From Sphingomonas sp. BK580 (GTDB lineage: Bacteria > Pseudomonadota > Alphaproteobacteria > Sphingomonadales > Sphingomonadaceae), in assembly GCF_014194975.1 (NCBI RefSeq), contig NZ_JACIAY010000003.1:434001-498000 (forward strand): 64,000 nucleotides of DNA, given 5' to 3'. Under the pieces are notes generated by a model. That model had not been told where the DNA came from and did no database searches. It saw only the letters and a list, made by a program, of their open reading frames with translations. Positions 36,901 to 45,701 of the stretch are shown here, piece after piece (within the stretch, counting starts at the first letter, position 1; each line of letters begins with the position of its first letter). A program made the translations under genes and the position numbers.

Positions 36901-37348
36901 TCAATCCGGTACCGCCCATCAATTCGTGGAAGCCGAGCTGCTGCGGCAGGATCGAATATTTCACCGGGCCGAAGATCGTCGAGTGAATGCCCATCAGGAA
37001 CAGACAGCCGAGCAGCACCGCCACCGACTGGAACCAGAAGCCGCACAGCGCGAGCAGCATGATGCCGACTTCCGCCGCCTTGACCGCGCGCACCAGCACC
37101 GCCTTGTCCCACTTGTCGGCGAGTTGCCCTGCAAGGCCCGACAGCAGGAAATAGGGCAGGATGAAGAGCCCCGTCGCAACGGTCGCCAACATCTCGGCAC
37201 GCGCGGGCGCCGCCGCATAGAGCGTGAAGTTGGCGAGGAAGAGCATCGCGAACTTCAGCAGGTTGTCGTTGAACGCGCCGAGGAACTGGACGGCGAACAG
37301 CGGCGCGAAACGGCGCTTGCCCAGCAATGACAGATCTGGTGCGGACAT
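33911..37348 (-). CDS. Three-domain Aas-like protein: MFS lysophospholipid transporter + acyltransferase + acyl-ACP synthetase
   Basis: 1145 residues. Residues 1-420 form an LplT-like MFS transporter (QFLGAFNDNLLKFAM, GPVKYSILPQQL). Residues about 430-620 form a PlsC-type acyltransferase with the HX4D motif NHVSFLDG (His458, Asp463) and FPEG (525-528). Residues about 640-1140 form an AMP-binding synthetase with ILFTSGSEGLPKG and GYGATEAAPV. Together they flip, re-acylate and supply acyl groups to lysophospholipids at the inner membrane. AAGGGGA precedes the ATG. It follows the DUF2339 gene by 41 bases and lies in the unit opposite a TetR regulator. Confidence 0.9.
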   Translation of the reverse strand: MSAPDLSLLGKRRFAPLFAVQFLGAFNDNLLKFAMLFLANFTLYAAAPARAEMLATVATGLFILPYFLLSGLAGQLADKWDKAVLVRAVKAAEVGIMLLALCGFWFQSVAVLLGCLFLMGIHSTIFGPVKYSILPQQLGFHELMGGTGLIEAGTFLAILAGQLAGGLIPVWAAGMVAVAVAVLGFVASLAVPSAPAAAPDLPIERNVWRSTMEILSAARSGRGVWLAILGISWFFSVGAILLSEFAPLVSGTLGAGAGVVTLFLLVFSVSVALGSLIVNKLLGGEVSARFVPMAALGMAACLVELWLATRSFAVVHPGADVAAFLSMSGSWPILFGLVGLAISGGIFIVPLYAILQVHSDPAERSRVIAANNVVNAFVTVVMVVVVTGLLKLGTSVPGIIGAMGFATLTIALISCWLLPETVFKALVRGLLVLFYRVDVRGAENMPQPGERAVVVVNHVSFLDGLLLAAFLPGKPTFAVATKIARAWWIKPFLGMFDAFPVDPTNPMAAKAMVKAVREGRTLVIFPEGRITVTGALMKVFDGPGMVADNADAPIVPVRIAGAQFTRFSRLKGKVRLRAFPKIDLTILPPRRFQVEGDTARQRRAAAGAKLYDVMSDMIFATSDVDRTLYQALLDAKDIHGAKRPVVEDVKREPMSYSRLVTGSIALGRPLAATTQPSEAVGVLLPNVSAVAATFFALQGIGRVPAMLNYTAGLANLKAACTAAQVRTIVTARAFVQQAKLGEVVDGLAADKLRIILLEDLGASIGTFAKLRALIATRWAGRRHRRFGVKSDAPAVILFTSGSEGLPKGVVLTHRNLLSNCLQLSARIDFNSADVVLNALPVFHSFGLTGGTLLPILSGVKTLLYPSPLHYRIVPALAYDANATILFGTDTFLSGYARMAHGYDFYSLRYIFAGAERVRDETRRTYAEKFGLRILEGYGATEAAPVIAVNTPMHFQAGSVGRLLPGVEAKIEPVPGIEEGGRLSIRGPNIMAGYLKADAPGLLQPPEDGWHDSGDIVTIDAAGFVTIKGRAKRFAKIGGEMVSLPAVEGYAARLWPIAEHAVVTRPDARKGEQLVLFTTYSEATAGALQQWARANGIAELSVPKDVRLVDALSVLGTGKLDYVTMTARAAALGRTDWADTADEETV

Positions 37349-37389
37349 AGTTGCAATTCCCCTTGATACGAGGCGATAGCGTTGATTTC

Positions 37390-40196
37390 TTAACGGGAAG
37401 CGTCGGGCAAATACCGGCTGTAAAGCCAGCCGACCCCGATCAGGCTGAAGCCGAGCGCGGCGAACGAGGCGATCCGGGCCAGCCCGTCCAGCCCTGCCGC
37501 GTCGAACAGGAAGACCTTGGCCACCGCGATCAGCATCAGCGCCAGGCTGGCAAGCCGCCAGTCCCGCGCCTGCCGGCGGATACCGATCCCCAGAAACGCT
37601 CCCGCCAGCACCAGCGCCAGGATCGAGCGCGCGATCTGCTCTCCGGCGTCGGTGCCCGTCCAGAGCGGCATCGGCGCATGGCTCGCCTGACGCAGTAGCG
37701 TGAAGGCGGCAACGACGATCACCCCCATCAGCGCCCCGTCGCGCACCCGGCCCGTACCCGGCACGATACGGGGCGTCGCCCAGAGGATCGCCCCGATCAC
37801 GGCATAGGAGAGCGCCAGCCAGGGTCCGGCATGCTGAAGCACGACCAGCGGATTGAGGACCAGCCCGGTGAACCACAGGCCATGCGCCAGCGCCGCTGCC
37901 CCCAGCACCGGCGCCGCGTCCCGCACGCCGAGACGCCGAGACGCCAGGCGCCGACGGCGGCCAGCGCCAGCAGCGTCTCCCACAGCGCGTCCGCCATCGT
38001 CGTGCGCGCGACGAAGCTCGCCTCGCCGTCGATTCCGACCGCATGCTGAAGCGCGACATGCACGGTGATGCCCAGCAGAGCCCCCCCAACCCCGATTTCG
38101 GCGCGGCGCACCTCGGCACGCTGCGGCAGGAGCAACGCCGCCGCGAGGAGCGCGGCGCCGGGGCACGCCAGCCGCAATGCCGTGTCGAGCAAGGCGGGCC
38201 AGTCGCCGGCCGGGACCATCGCGCCGCTCGCGGCGATCACGGCGGTGCGTGCCCATGCGAGCGCCGGCATCACCGACCAGCCGAGCGCGATGCACGCCGC
38301 CGCCACGCTCGCCGGCAGCACGGCGACGCGACGCGTCATCGCGAGTCCCGTCAGCAGCGCCGCCGCCACGAGCGGCATTACCGTGGCCGGCACCAGCTGT
38401 GCCGCCGCAGCATAGCCGAGGGCGACCGTTGCCGGCTGGATCACCGTGGCGCGCAGCCCGCGCGATCGCACCGCCATGCCGGCCGCGACGCATGCCGGCA
38501 CGATCCAGGACGCAAAGTCGCCGTCCCCCGCCCCGCCGAACGCGCGGCCGAGGCCCGGGTCGATCCCCAGCACCGCGAGGGTCGCCGCACCCAGGGCCGA
38601 AGCGGCGCGCTCGATCCGCCGGTCGCCGGCCCGATCGGCCAGTGCCATTATCCCGGCGCAGAGCAGCGCGGCCACCGACGCCCACGCGGCCAGGGGCAAC
38701 AGCTGCACGGCCGCCAGCGCGGTCAGTCCCGCCGCGGTGATCACCAGCGTCGCGAAGCGCGCATCATCGGCGCGGCCGGCGACGCGCCACCCGCGTGCCG
38801 CCACACCGGCCGCCAGCGCCACGCCGACCAGCGTCACGACAGCCGCGTGGAAGTGCAGCGCCGGCAATACGCCGATCGCGACCGCGACCGCCGCCACCAT
38901 CGGTGCATCGACCGGGCGCGCGTCCTGACGCCACACGCGCAGTGCGGCAGGCACCGCATGGATCGCGACCAGGGCGACGAGCAGCGCCGTCATCTCCCAG
39001 CCGCTCGGCGACGGCCAGGCGCAGCCGAGCAGGAGCGCCACGCCCAGCGCCAGCGCAGGCAGGTCGACGAAGATCGCCTCCCGCCGCGACAGCCACAGGA
39101 TTGCGACGGAGATCAGGCCGAACAAGCCCCAGTGCAGGGGTGCGAAGCCGCCCAGTGCGACCAGAGCGGCAAGCTGCGCGCAGCCCAGCGCGCTCGACGC
39201 CGCCCGCAGCAGCGCGGCACGCTCGCCCGTGAGCAGCAGCGGCAGCGCGATAGCCAGCGCCAGCGTGTAGAAACCGACCGTTAGCGCCGCGGTGAGATCG
39301 AGCGCGCCGCCGAGGATCAGCATCGCCCCCCAGCCAAACCCGCCGGCCAGCGCCAGCGCCCCCAGCCACCACCAGCGCTGCTGCCGCCCCAGCGCGCACA
39401 ATCCGCCGACCGTCAGCGCGAGGTACAGCGTCAGCAGCGGCACGCTCGGCTCGCCGGCACCGACCAGCGTCGGCGCCGCCAGGCCGCCGGCCAGCCCGAG
39501 CAGCGCGCTCGGCGCACCGAAGCGCACGGACAGCGCGCTGGCGAGCACGGTCACCAACACCATTGCGGCGAACGCCGAGCCTGGACCGATCAGGTTGTAC
39601 AGATGAGCCGAAGCCAATATCACCGCATAGAGCGTCGCGATGCCGGCGCCCGCCAGCGACTGGCGCACGCGCGGATCGCGGATCGACGCGTCGCGGCATA
39701 ACGCGAGTTCCGCGCTGCCAATCAGCCCGGCGCCAAAGATCAGCCCGAACACGACCCGCACCCACGGCGACAGCAGCCCCGCCTCGATCGAATACCGAAC
39801 GATCAGCACGCCTGCGACCGCCAGCGTCAGCCCGCCCGCCCAGATCGGTAGCCGCCGGCCGAACACATCCTCAAACCTCGATGACGACGGCGCTGGGACG
39901 TCCTGCCGTTCGGCCTCCCATTCATCCGCGACCTCGAAAGGTGGCTGCGGGCGTTCAATTATGGGAACACGCACCGCAGCTAAAGAACCGAATTCTGGCT
40001 CAGGGGCGGGACGCACGACAGCGGCCCGCTGGAGCGCGGGTGACCGGATCACCTCAACGCTCTCGTTCGGCAAGTCCGATGCCACCAGCGCCTGCCCTGC
40101 GGCCTCCAGCATTTCGATGCGGTCGCGCAGGTGCCGCACCTCCTGCCAGAGCAGCGCGAGAGCCACGGAACAGACGATCAACAGCAGCAGCGACAT
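37390..40196 (-). pseudogene. DUF2339 multi-pass membrane protein, frameshifted by an 8-bp tandem duplication
   Basis: The N-terminal 750-odd codons read as one DUF2339 protein: signal-anchor MSLLLLIVCSVALALLW, a coiled segment, GRRLPIWAGGLTLAVAG, then many membrane helices. After GAWRLGVSACG the frame is lost, and the family sequence continues in another frame (GVRDAAPVLGAAALAHGLWF through SRYLPDASR). Removing one CGCCGAGA unit at 37926-37945 restores one continuous protein of about 930 residues. GAGGAGGT precedes the ATG. The gene starts the unit with the Aas-like gene and faces a TetR regulator. The role of DUF2339 is unknown. Confidence 0.88.
37926..37945. repeat. 8-bp tandem duplication (CGCCGAGA)2 plus CGCC
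   Basis: CGCCGAGA occurs twice in a row (37926-37933 and 37934-37941) followed by a partial third CGCC. Loss of one unit puts the two halves of the DUF2339 frame together and gives the expected residues AWRLGVRDAAP at the join. Confidence 0.85.
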
Positions 40197-40226
40197 CGCC
40201 GACCTCCTCGATTCGGCTGACGATAT

Positions 40227-40277
40227 CACAAACTGAGCATCGCTCAATATAAGAAATAGACAGTGCTCAATTTGTGA
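40227..40277. promoter_or_regulatory. Probable TetR operator between divergent genes
   Basis: TCACAAACTGAGCA (40227-40240) and TGCTCAATTTGTGA (40264-40277) form an inverted repeat matching at 13 of 14 positions across 23 bases. Inside the left arm, TGAGCATCGCTCA is a second, smaller palindrome. The site lies 14 bases before the tetR ATG and 30 bases before the DUF2339 start, as expected for autoregulation and control of the divergent unit. Confidence 0.65.
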
Positions 40278-40291
40278 CGTACATCCATTCC

Positions 40292-40906
40292 ATGGGACGC
40301 CGATCCGACCATAGCCGTGCCGAGCTCGAGGAGCTGATCCTGTCAACCGGATCGACTCTGATCGCAGAAACCGGACTCGCCGGTTTCTCGGCGCGCGAGG
40401 TGGCGCGCCGGATTGGCTATTCCATCGGCACGATCCACAACGTCTTCGGCACCGCCGACCGGTTGGTGGCGGCGATCAACACGCGCAGCTTCAAGGATTG
40501 GGCGGCGTCGCTACGCGAGCGGCTGAATGCTGTCGGTCCGGACGGCGATCGAATCGCAGCGCTGGTAGATGGCTATTTCGGCTTCGCGCGCGAGCACCCG
40601 CATTTGTGGACCGCGATCTTCGATCACCGCCTGCCCCCTGATGGTGGACTGACCGAGGCGGACGAGACCGGCCGGGCGTTGTTGACCCGAATCGTCGTTG
40701 AGGAGATCGCGCGTGCCGTTGGCTGCGAGGTCGATGACGAGGTCGCCGCCTTGTCGCGCTCGCTCATCGCCACAGTCCACGGTCACTGCTCCTTCGCGAT
40801 CAGTGGTGCTTGGGCCCTGATGGGCGAAGCAGCGCCAGAAGCGGCCGCGCTCGCGCGCGTGCGGGAGGCACTCTCAGCATGGGACGTGTGCCTTACACAG
40901 TCTTGA
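40292..40906 (+). CDS. TetR/AcrR family transcriptional regulator
   Basis: 204 residues. The N-terminal TetR helix-turn-helix is seen as LILSTGSTLIAETGLAGFSA and EVARRIGYSIGTIHNVFG. The C-terminal ligand-binding domain is of the WHG type (ATVHGHCSFAI). It probably represses the divergent DUF2339-aas unit and itself through the palindrome between them. The Aas-like target suggests a lipid or acyl effector; this is inference. The ATG was preferred to an in-frame GTG that would lie in the operator. Confidence 0.9.
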   Translation: MGRRSDHSRAELEELILSTGSTLIAETGLAGFSAREVARRIGYSIGTIHNVFGTADRLVAAINTRSFKDWAASLRERLNAVGPDGDRIAALVDGYFGFAREHPHLWTAIFDHRLPPDGGLTEADETGRALLTRIVVEEIARAVGCEVDDEVAALSRSLIATVHGHCSFAISGAWALMGEAAPEAAALARVREALSAWDVCLTQS

Positions 40907-41016
40907 GCTTCGGAAGCGTGTACGTCCGCATCGACCGCGATAGTCGATCAGCCGCTAGCATCTGCAGAAAGCGGCCGGCGGGCAACGCGCCCTCACCCGT
41001 GGTCCTCTCTGCTCAA

Positions 41017-41078
41017 GACCCAAAAGACGACATTCAGCCGTCGCTCCGCGCGCCCCACCTTAAGACATCCGTTCATGT
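41017..41078 (+). repeat. Dispersed repeat, copy F (in a 387-base gap)
   Basis: GACCCAAAAGACGACATTCA, a GC-rich middle, then CCCCACCTTAAGACATCC and GTTCATG. It lies in the 40907-41293 gap between the tetR gene and the zinc-ribbon gene, which otherwise holds nothing I can support. Confidence 0.5.
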
Positions 41079-41293
41079 TCGTCCCACGCCTCCACCAGCA
41101 ACGGGGGATAAGGCGAAGAGTGGGGCTTCGCCGACGTCCCAACTTACATTGCCGAATGGCAGGTCCTGCTGAGCGCGGCTAGCAATAGAGCGCTGCAATG
41201 TAGGCGTCTTCGGTCGCTGGGCTACGCGATTGGCTTACCGCCGGCGCAGTGGCTCCGCGCTAGGCAAGATGCCGGCACACCCGCGGTGGCCCT

Positions 41294-41623
41294 CTACGAC
41301 GCTTCGTCGGAGGTTTCCATCATGTAGCAGTAGATGCATACGCCAGCGCTACCGGCCGGTGCAGCCTCGCATCTGACACAAAGTCCGTTAGTCAAAAGCA
41401 GCTCCGAGTAGAGGTCGCGAGGCGGTGTAAGGCTAATTTTCGATGAGCCGTTCGAGGGCACCTTGGTCGGCGGTTTCTGCGGCGTTCCCCTTTTCTTGGC
41501 GGTACGCCACTCTTTAGCCTGTCGCTTGAGTCGAGAGACAGACCTCGATTTCGTTCGCGCTGCCGACGTCGGAGCCGCCGTGCGGCTCAGCGCGGCCGCG
41601 GGGCCCCGGAACTTGGAACGCAT
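41294..41623 (-). CDS. Small basic protein with C-terminal Cys4 zinc-ribbon-like motif
   Basis: 109 residues. The N-terminal 60 residues are Lys/Arg/Ser-rich and probably disordered (SRLKRQAKEWRTAKKRGTPQ). The C-terminus carries two CxxC pairs, GLCVRCEAAPAG and GVCIYCYMMET, spaced like a small zinc ribbon. Such a layout suggests nucleic-acid or protein binding. AGGGAGAG lies 5 bases before the ATG, which decides this start over a GTG 18 bases earlier. No family is recognised. Confidence 0.5.
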   Translation of the reverse strand: MRSKFRGPAAALSRTAAPTSAARTKSRSVSRLKRQAKEWRTAKKRGTPQKPPTKVPSNGSSKISLTPPRDLYSELLLTNGLCVRCEAAPAGSAGVCIYCYMMETSDEAS

Positions 41624-41999
41624 GGTTCTCTCCCTGCTCACGGCGTACGATCACAGCGGCGCCTTGAGGTCGCACGCCTCGCAGGTACGACGGAGACGAG
41701 GACGAGCACCCTTGGTTCGCGGCGGGATGCGCTCCTCGAGCGCCAATCGGGCGGCGGCTCGTCGCGCTGGCACTCCGCTTGCGGGCGGTGATGCGGATCG
41801 ACGAGCAATCGCCTCTGCGAACACGGTGATCCGCTACATCCAGCCTCTCTGCTTTCGACGCGGTCACGCCCGTCAACACCGTACCCTTGAAGGCCGCAGG
41901 CAGATACCTGCCGCCAGTTGCCTCGCGGCAAAACGGCCGTATGATATGTTGCAACATACCGTGCGCTCACGGCGCATCTAAGCCGTTCTCGGAGTAGCA
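41624..41999. other. Intergenic upstream of TonB receptor
   Basis: No supported gene; the frames here are low-quality shadows. The right end contains the palindrome described separately and must hold the promoter of the receptor gene. Confidence 0.4.
41945..41958. promoter_or_regulatory. Perfect 14-bp palindrome upstream of the TonB receptor
   Basis: TATGTTGCAACATA is a perfect inverted repeat lying 41 bases before the receptor ATG, a place typical of an operator. It is not a Fur box. The regulator is unknown. Confidence 0.45.
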
Positions 42000-44075
42000 A
42001 TGTCCTTAACGCCCCTTGGTTCGCGACTGCGGAAGTCCACAGTCGCCTTCACGATTGCGCTTGGTTTGACGCCCTTGGACGTAGAGGCACAGGAATTTCG
42101 CAAGCGTGACGACGAAGACGAGATCGTCGTTCTGGGCACCCGCAACGCCGTCGATCGCGCGCTATCGTCAAACCGGGTCACCGAGCGCATGTCGCAATCG
42201 AGCCGGTCGATCGAACGCGACATTCTGGATGCAGCGGGAACGTACCGGCTAAGCGACGCCCTCGAACTCGTCAGCGGCGTCAGCCAGCAGAACAACCGTG
42301 GCGGAGTCATCGACAATTTTGCGGTTCGCGGATTTCTCGGCACCCCAGACGGAGGAGCGGAGTACTATCTGAACGGCTTCCTCGCCAATCGCGGCATGGC
42401 TCCACCACGCGATCCCGCAACGACCGAACGGATTGAGGTGCTCAAAGGCCCAGCAGGCGCGCTGTTCGGTGACGTTGATCCCGGCGGCCGGGTCAACATC
42501 GTGAACAAGGTGCCGCGCTTTACGCCGCATGCGAACGCGATGGTCAGTTATGGCTCGTTCAACACGCGGCGTGTCGAACTCGACGCTACGGGCCCCTTGT
42601 CTCGGACCCTGGCCGCCCGAATAGTGGTCGCAGGTGAGGACAGTGATGGGTGGCGCGATACCGTCACCCTGCGCCGACGCGTCGTTTCGCCGTCGCTTAC
42701 CTGGCAGCCAAGCGATGCGCTGCGCCTCACCTACACCGGCGAGTTCAGCCAATACGACACGCCGTTTGACCGCGGCATTCCCGCGATCGACGGCAAGGCC
42801 AACGCGTTGCCGCTCTCAAACTTCTACGGCGAACCATCAAACGGCATCACCAAATCACGGCAGGACCAACACCAGGTGACAGCTCTGGCGGACCTCGGCG
42901 GGAGCTGGACGCTGAACGGCGGTGTGGTCTGGCGAACAGGTTCGCTGAAGGGCTTGTCCGCCGACCAGTCGCGCATCGTCGCGAACGCCCTGTGGCGGCA
43001 GCGCCGATCGCGTGACTTCAGTGTCGATGACCTGTCAGCGCGCCTGGAGCTCGCCGGGCAGATCGGGCGACACCGCATCAGCGCAGGCATCAAAGGTTAT
43101 CGCTTTTTCTACGGCGAGCGCTGGATGCGTATCAATCCCTCAGCCTCTGCGCCTTACGCGATCGACCTGTACAACCCGGTCTATGGATCGGATGCAGCTT
43201 CCCTGCGGCCCTTCACGAACAATGACGAGAGCCGCTGGGCAGGCACCTTCTACGTGCAGGACATGTGGGACGTCACCGACCGGCTGACGCTGGTCGGAGG
43301 CGCACGGATCGACCCGTACCGGCAGAAGATCGTCAACAACAATACCGGCGGCGTCGGCCGCAACATCGATGAGCCCGTTAGCTTCCGTGTCGGTGCGCGC
43401 TACCGCGTCACGGATGTGATCGCGGTGCACGCCAATTGGGGGGAAATCTTCTCGCTGAACACCGGCACCGATCGCGCCGGGGCGGGCTTTGGCCCGGAAC
43501 AAGGTCGCGGTTACGAGGTGGGTGTCGCAGCGAAGCTGCCGGGTGTGGATCTGGCGGCCACGTGGTTCAATATCCGCAAGCAGGACATCCTGACGACCGA
43601 TCCGGTCGATGCGAACTTCCTGGCGCCCGTGGGTAGCATCGTCAGCCGTGGGATCGAACTCGACGCCTCAGCGCGGCTCGGCAACCGCTGGCAGGTCGTC
43701 GCCAATTATGCATGGCTTGATGCGACGGCGGATGACACCGCCTTCCCGACACCGGATGTGCTGAACGTGCCGGAGCACTCAGGCAACTTGCTGGTCGTCC
43801 ATAGTATCCCGACCACTCGTGGCGACTGGCAGTTGAGCGGGGGCGCCGCCTATGTCGGCGATCGGGCGGGATCGCTCACCGCTAATCCGGTGGTGCTACC
43901 TGAATATGTGAAGGTAAAGACGGCTATCGAAGCACCGGTGATTGAGGGAGTCCGCTTCCGTCTTGAGGCCGATAATCTGCTCGCTCAGCGCTATGCCGCG
44001 AGCTCGTACAGCGCCTTGTGGATCTACCCCGGCGCGCCCCGCACCGTGCGGGCGTCACTCCGTGTCGTAATCTGA
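42000..44075 (+). CDS. TonB-dependent siderophore-type outer-membrane receptor
   Basis: 691 residues. The signal peptide (about 1-31, ending VEA-QEF) is followed by a TonB-box-like DEIVVLGTRN, a plug domain (ALELVSGVSQQNN, FAVRGF, ERIEVLKGPAGALFG, PGGRVNIVNK), and a 22-strand barrel ending in a C-terminal aromatic/hydrophobic strand (RTVRASLRVVI). The plug motifs are those of the ferrichrome/coprogen (FhuA-like) receptor group. It would import an iron chelate with energy from TonB. No permease or FecIR-type regulator is adjacent. Confidence 0.9.
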   Translation: MSLTPLGSRLRKSTVAFTIALGLTPLDVEAQEFRKRDDEDEIVVLGTRNAVDRALSSNRVTERMSQSSRSIERDILDAAGTYRLSDALELVSGVSQQNNRGGVIDNFAVRGFLGTPDGGAEYYLNGFLANRGMAPPRDPATTERIEVLKGPAGALFGDVDPGGRVNIVNKVPRFTPHANAMVSYGSFNTRRVELDATGPLSRTLAARIVVAGEDSDGWRDTVTLRRRVVSPSLTWQPSDALRLTYTGEFSQYDTPFDRGIPAIDGKANALPLSNFYGEPSNGITKSRQDQHQVTALADLGGSWTLNGGVVWRTGSLKGLSADQSRIVANALWRQRRSRDFSVDDLSARLELAGQIGRHRISAGIKGYRFFYGERWMRINPSASAPYAIDLYNPVYGSDAASLRPFTNNDESRWAGTFYVQDMWDVTDRLTLVGGARIDPYRQKIVNNNTGGVGRNIDEPVSFRVGARYRVTDVIAVHANWGEIFSLNTGTDRAGAGFGPEQGRGYEVGVAAKLPGVDLAATWFNIRKQDILTTDPVDANFLAPVGSIVSRGIELDASARLGNRWQVVANYAWLDATADDTAFPTPDVLNVPEHSGNLLVVHSIPTTRGDWQLSGGAAYVGDRAGSLTANPVVLPEYVKVKTAIEAPVIEGVRFRLEADNLLAQRYAASSYSALWIYPGAPRTVRASLRVVI

Positions 44076-44258
44076 CGCGAATGAGGACCGGCTTTCGCTA
44101 GTCCCGCTACGTCACTTTGCCGCAGATCAATCAGTGGCGTCGGCAATCGGGTAAGCAACGAGGAAACGGAAGAGCTCGCGCTGGATGAACGAATGATTTC
44201 GGCGACTCGTGCAGTCCTTTCGAACGACCGCGGTTGGTCGCTTGCTTCTCCTGCCGAG

Positions 44259-44314
44259 GACCCAACAGCGGTCACTCAGGGCCATATGGCGCCGCCCCAA
44301 CTTTGGACGCTTGT
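44259..44314 (+). repeat. Dispersed repeat, copy B, left part (interrupted by the IS110 element)
   Basis: GACCCAACAGCGGTCACTCA, then CCCCAACTTTGGACGCTTGT. The other copies continue GTTCATCTCGCCGCTC; that continuation is missing here but appears on the far side of the IS element at 45700 (GTTCATCTCGCCGCTCAAGC). Confidence 0.6.
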
Positions 44315-44548
44315 CGTCTAATCGCGTCGGGCGCAAGGGTCTTCTGAGATGCCGCTGCCAGGAGCATGGTCGTCTTCGCGGTCGGCATGTGCCGCCGCAT
44401 GATGGGGCTTCGCGGGTCGACCCCTCCGAGGTTCATCACGCATTCTGCTGCCGTTGAGGCAACGGATGCAACAAGCGTCGCGGAGTGGGTCGGCCTACGT
44501 CCCGGCACGACGTCTCGCAGCGCCTTGCGACGCGGACGAGCTCGGGTG
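44315..44548 (-). ncRNA. Candidate bridge-RNA region of the IS110 element
   Basis: A non-coding stretch of 234 bases follows the transposase gene inside the element. IS110-family elements are known to encode a structured RNA in a non-coding end that pairs with target and donor DNA; in IS1111-type members it lies 3' of the gene. I infer it here from position and length only; no fold was computed. The 128-base upstream end (45572-45699), which has a TGGCTGTTC/GAACAGCCA inverted repeat, is the alternative location. Confidence 0.3.
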
Positions 44549-45571
44549 TCAGGCTGAGGTGCGTGTCTCCTGGAAGGGTTCGCCGGTGACCAGCATGGTG
44601 TGCATGATGACGGCCAGCTTGCGCGCAACGGCGACCGCGGCGCGCTTGAAGCCGAGCCGCTCGCGGAGCTGCAGCCCCCATTTGCGCAGGTCGCACTCGG
44701 ATCGGCTCCGCACCAGCAGTACGGTCGCAGCTTCGTAGAGCAGCCCGCGCAGATGGCTGTCGCCTCGCCGCGAGATATGGCCGTCATAGTCGATCTCGCC
44801 CGACTGGTAGCGCCGGGTGGTCAACCCGACCCAGGCGCCGACAGATCGCGATCGCTTGAAGTTGGTCGGATCCTCGATGGCGGTGATGAAGGAAGTGGCG
44901 GTCACGACGCCGACACCGGGAATGGACATCAGCAGCTGGCAGGCATCGCTGCGCCGGGCGTCCGCCAGCAGTTTGCGTCCCAGCTCCGCGGCGCGAAGGC
45001 GAACCGCGTGCCAGGCCTCGAGTAGCGGCCGGATGATCCGGCCGAGGTCGGCGTTACCGGCGAGCAGAGCCTCAACCTGGCGCTCGAACTTGCTGCCCGA
45101 CGCCGGCGGGACGACCAGCCCGAACGTCTTCATCAAGCCCCGGATCTGGTTCGACAGCTCGGTGCCGATCCGCACCAGGCGAGTCCGCGCCGCAACCAGC
45201 GTGCGCGCGAGCATGCTGTCGAAGCTCTTGACCCGTACCTCCTTGTAGAACCCAACCTCTGCCAGGTGAGCCAGGCCGTCGGCGTCGTTCGCATCCGTCT
45301 TGTTCGCCGCCATGTCGAGCGCCGCCTTGGCATGGCGCGCGTCGATGCAGATCGCCGGCAGCCCCTCCGCGCTCAGCGCATGGAAGAACCAGACCGACAT
45401 CGGTCCCGTCTCGAACACCACGCGCACCACCTCTCGGGCGTGCTTGCGGATCAGTGCGGCGAGCAGCTGCGGATCCGAGGCGCATTTGCCGCGCCACACT
45501 CGCTTGCCTTCACGCCGGATCGAAACCGCTGTCTCTTTCAACGATACGTCGAGCCCGATATACTCACCCAT
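44549..45571 (-). CDS. IS110 family transposase (DEDD recombinase)
   Basis: 340 residues. The N-terminal RuvC-like DEDD domain shows YIGLDVSLKETAVSI (first Asp), VVFETGPMS (Glu), and NKTDANDADGLAHL (last Asp pair). The C-terminal IS116/IS110/IS902 domain has SIPGVGVVTATSFI, GAWVGLTTRRYQSGE and the nucleophilic Ser region RRGDSHLRGLLYEAA. All key residues appear intact, so the element may be active. ATG is the start, and the reading frame is of full family length. Confidence 0.95.
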   Translation of the reverse strand: MGEYIGLDVSLKETAVSIRREGKRVWRGKCASDPQLLAALIRKHAREVVRVVFETGPMSVWFFHALSAEGLPAICIDARHAKAALDMAANKTDANDADGLAHLAEVGFYKEVRVKSFDSMLARTLVAARTRLVRIGTELSNQIRGLMKTFGLVVPPASGSKFERQVEALLAGNADLGRIIRPLLEAWHAVRLRAAELGRKLLADARRSDACQLLMSIPGVGVVTATSFITAIEDPTNFKRSRSVGAWVGLTTRRYQSGEIDYDGHISRRGDSHLRGLLYEAATVLLVRSRSECDLRKWGLQLRERLGFKRAAVAVARKLAVIMHTMLVTGEPFQETRTSA

Positions 45572-45701
45572 GGCTGTTCTCCGTTCCGATGTATGGGCCC
45601 GGCTGCCAGTCGTGAGCCCGCACCTTCATCTACCGGGGAACAGCCACCTTCCTCCACGTCATCGCTGATCGAGGTAGCTCGCTCCCGCGATTACCCCATG
45701 T

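Larger units (their letters stand above)
44313..45701 (-). mobile_element. IS110-family insertion sequence, IS1111-like layout
   Basis: The limits come from the dispersed repeat that it splits: the sequence left of 44314 and right of 45700 joins into one uninterrupted repeat with a shared GT. Subterminal inverted repeats TAATCGCG (44319-44326) and CGCGATTA (45686-45693) lie 4 and 6 bases inside these limits. The length of about 1.39 kb, a single transposase gene, no terminal inverted repeats and no target duplication fit IS110. Subterminal repeats and the longer non-coding stretch 3' of the gene fit the IS1111 subgroup. Confidence 0.7.

Noticed and set aside
37349..38119. N-terminal extension of the Aas-like frame
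   Set aside because: It overlaps the DUF2339 coding region in another frame. The MFS domain starts at the ATG at 37348, which has a good ribosome site.
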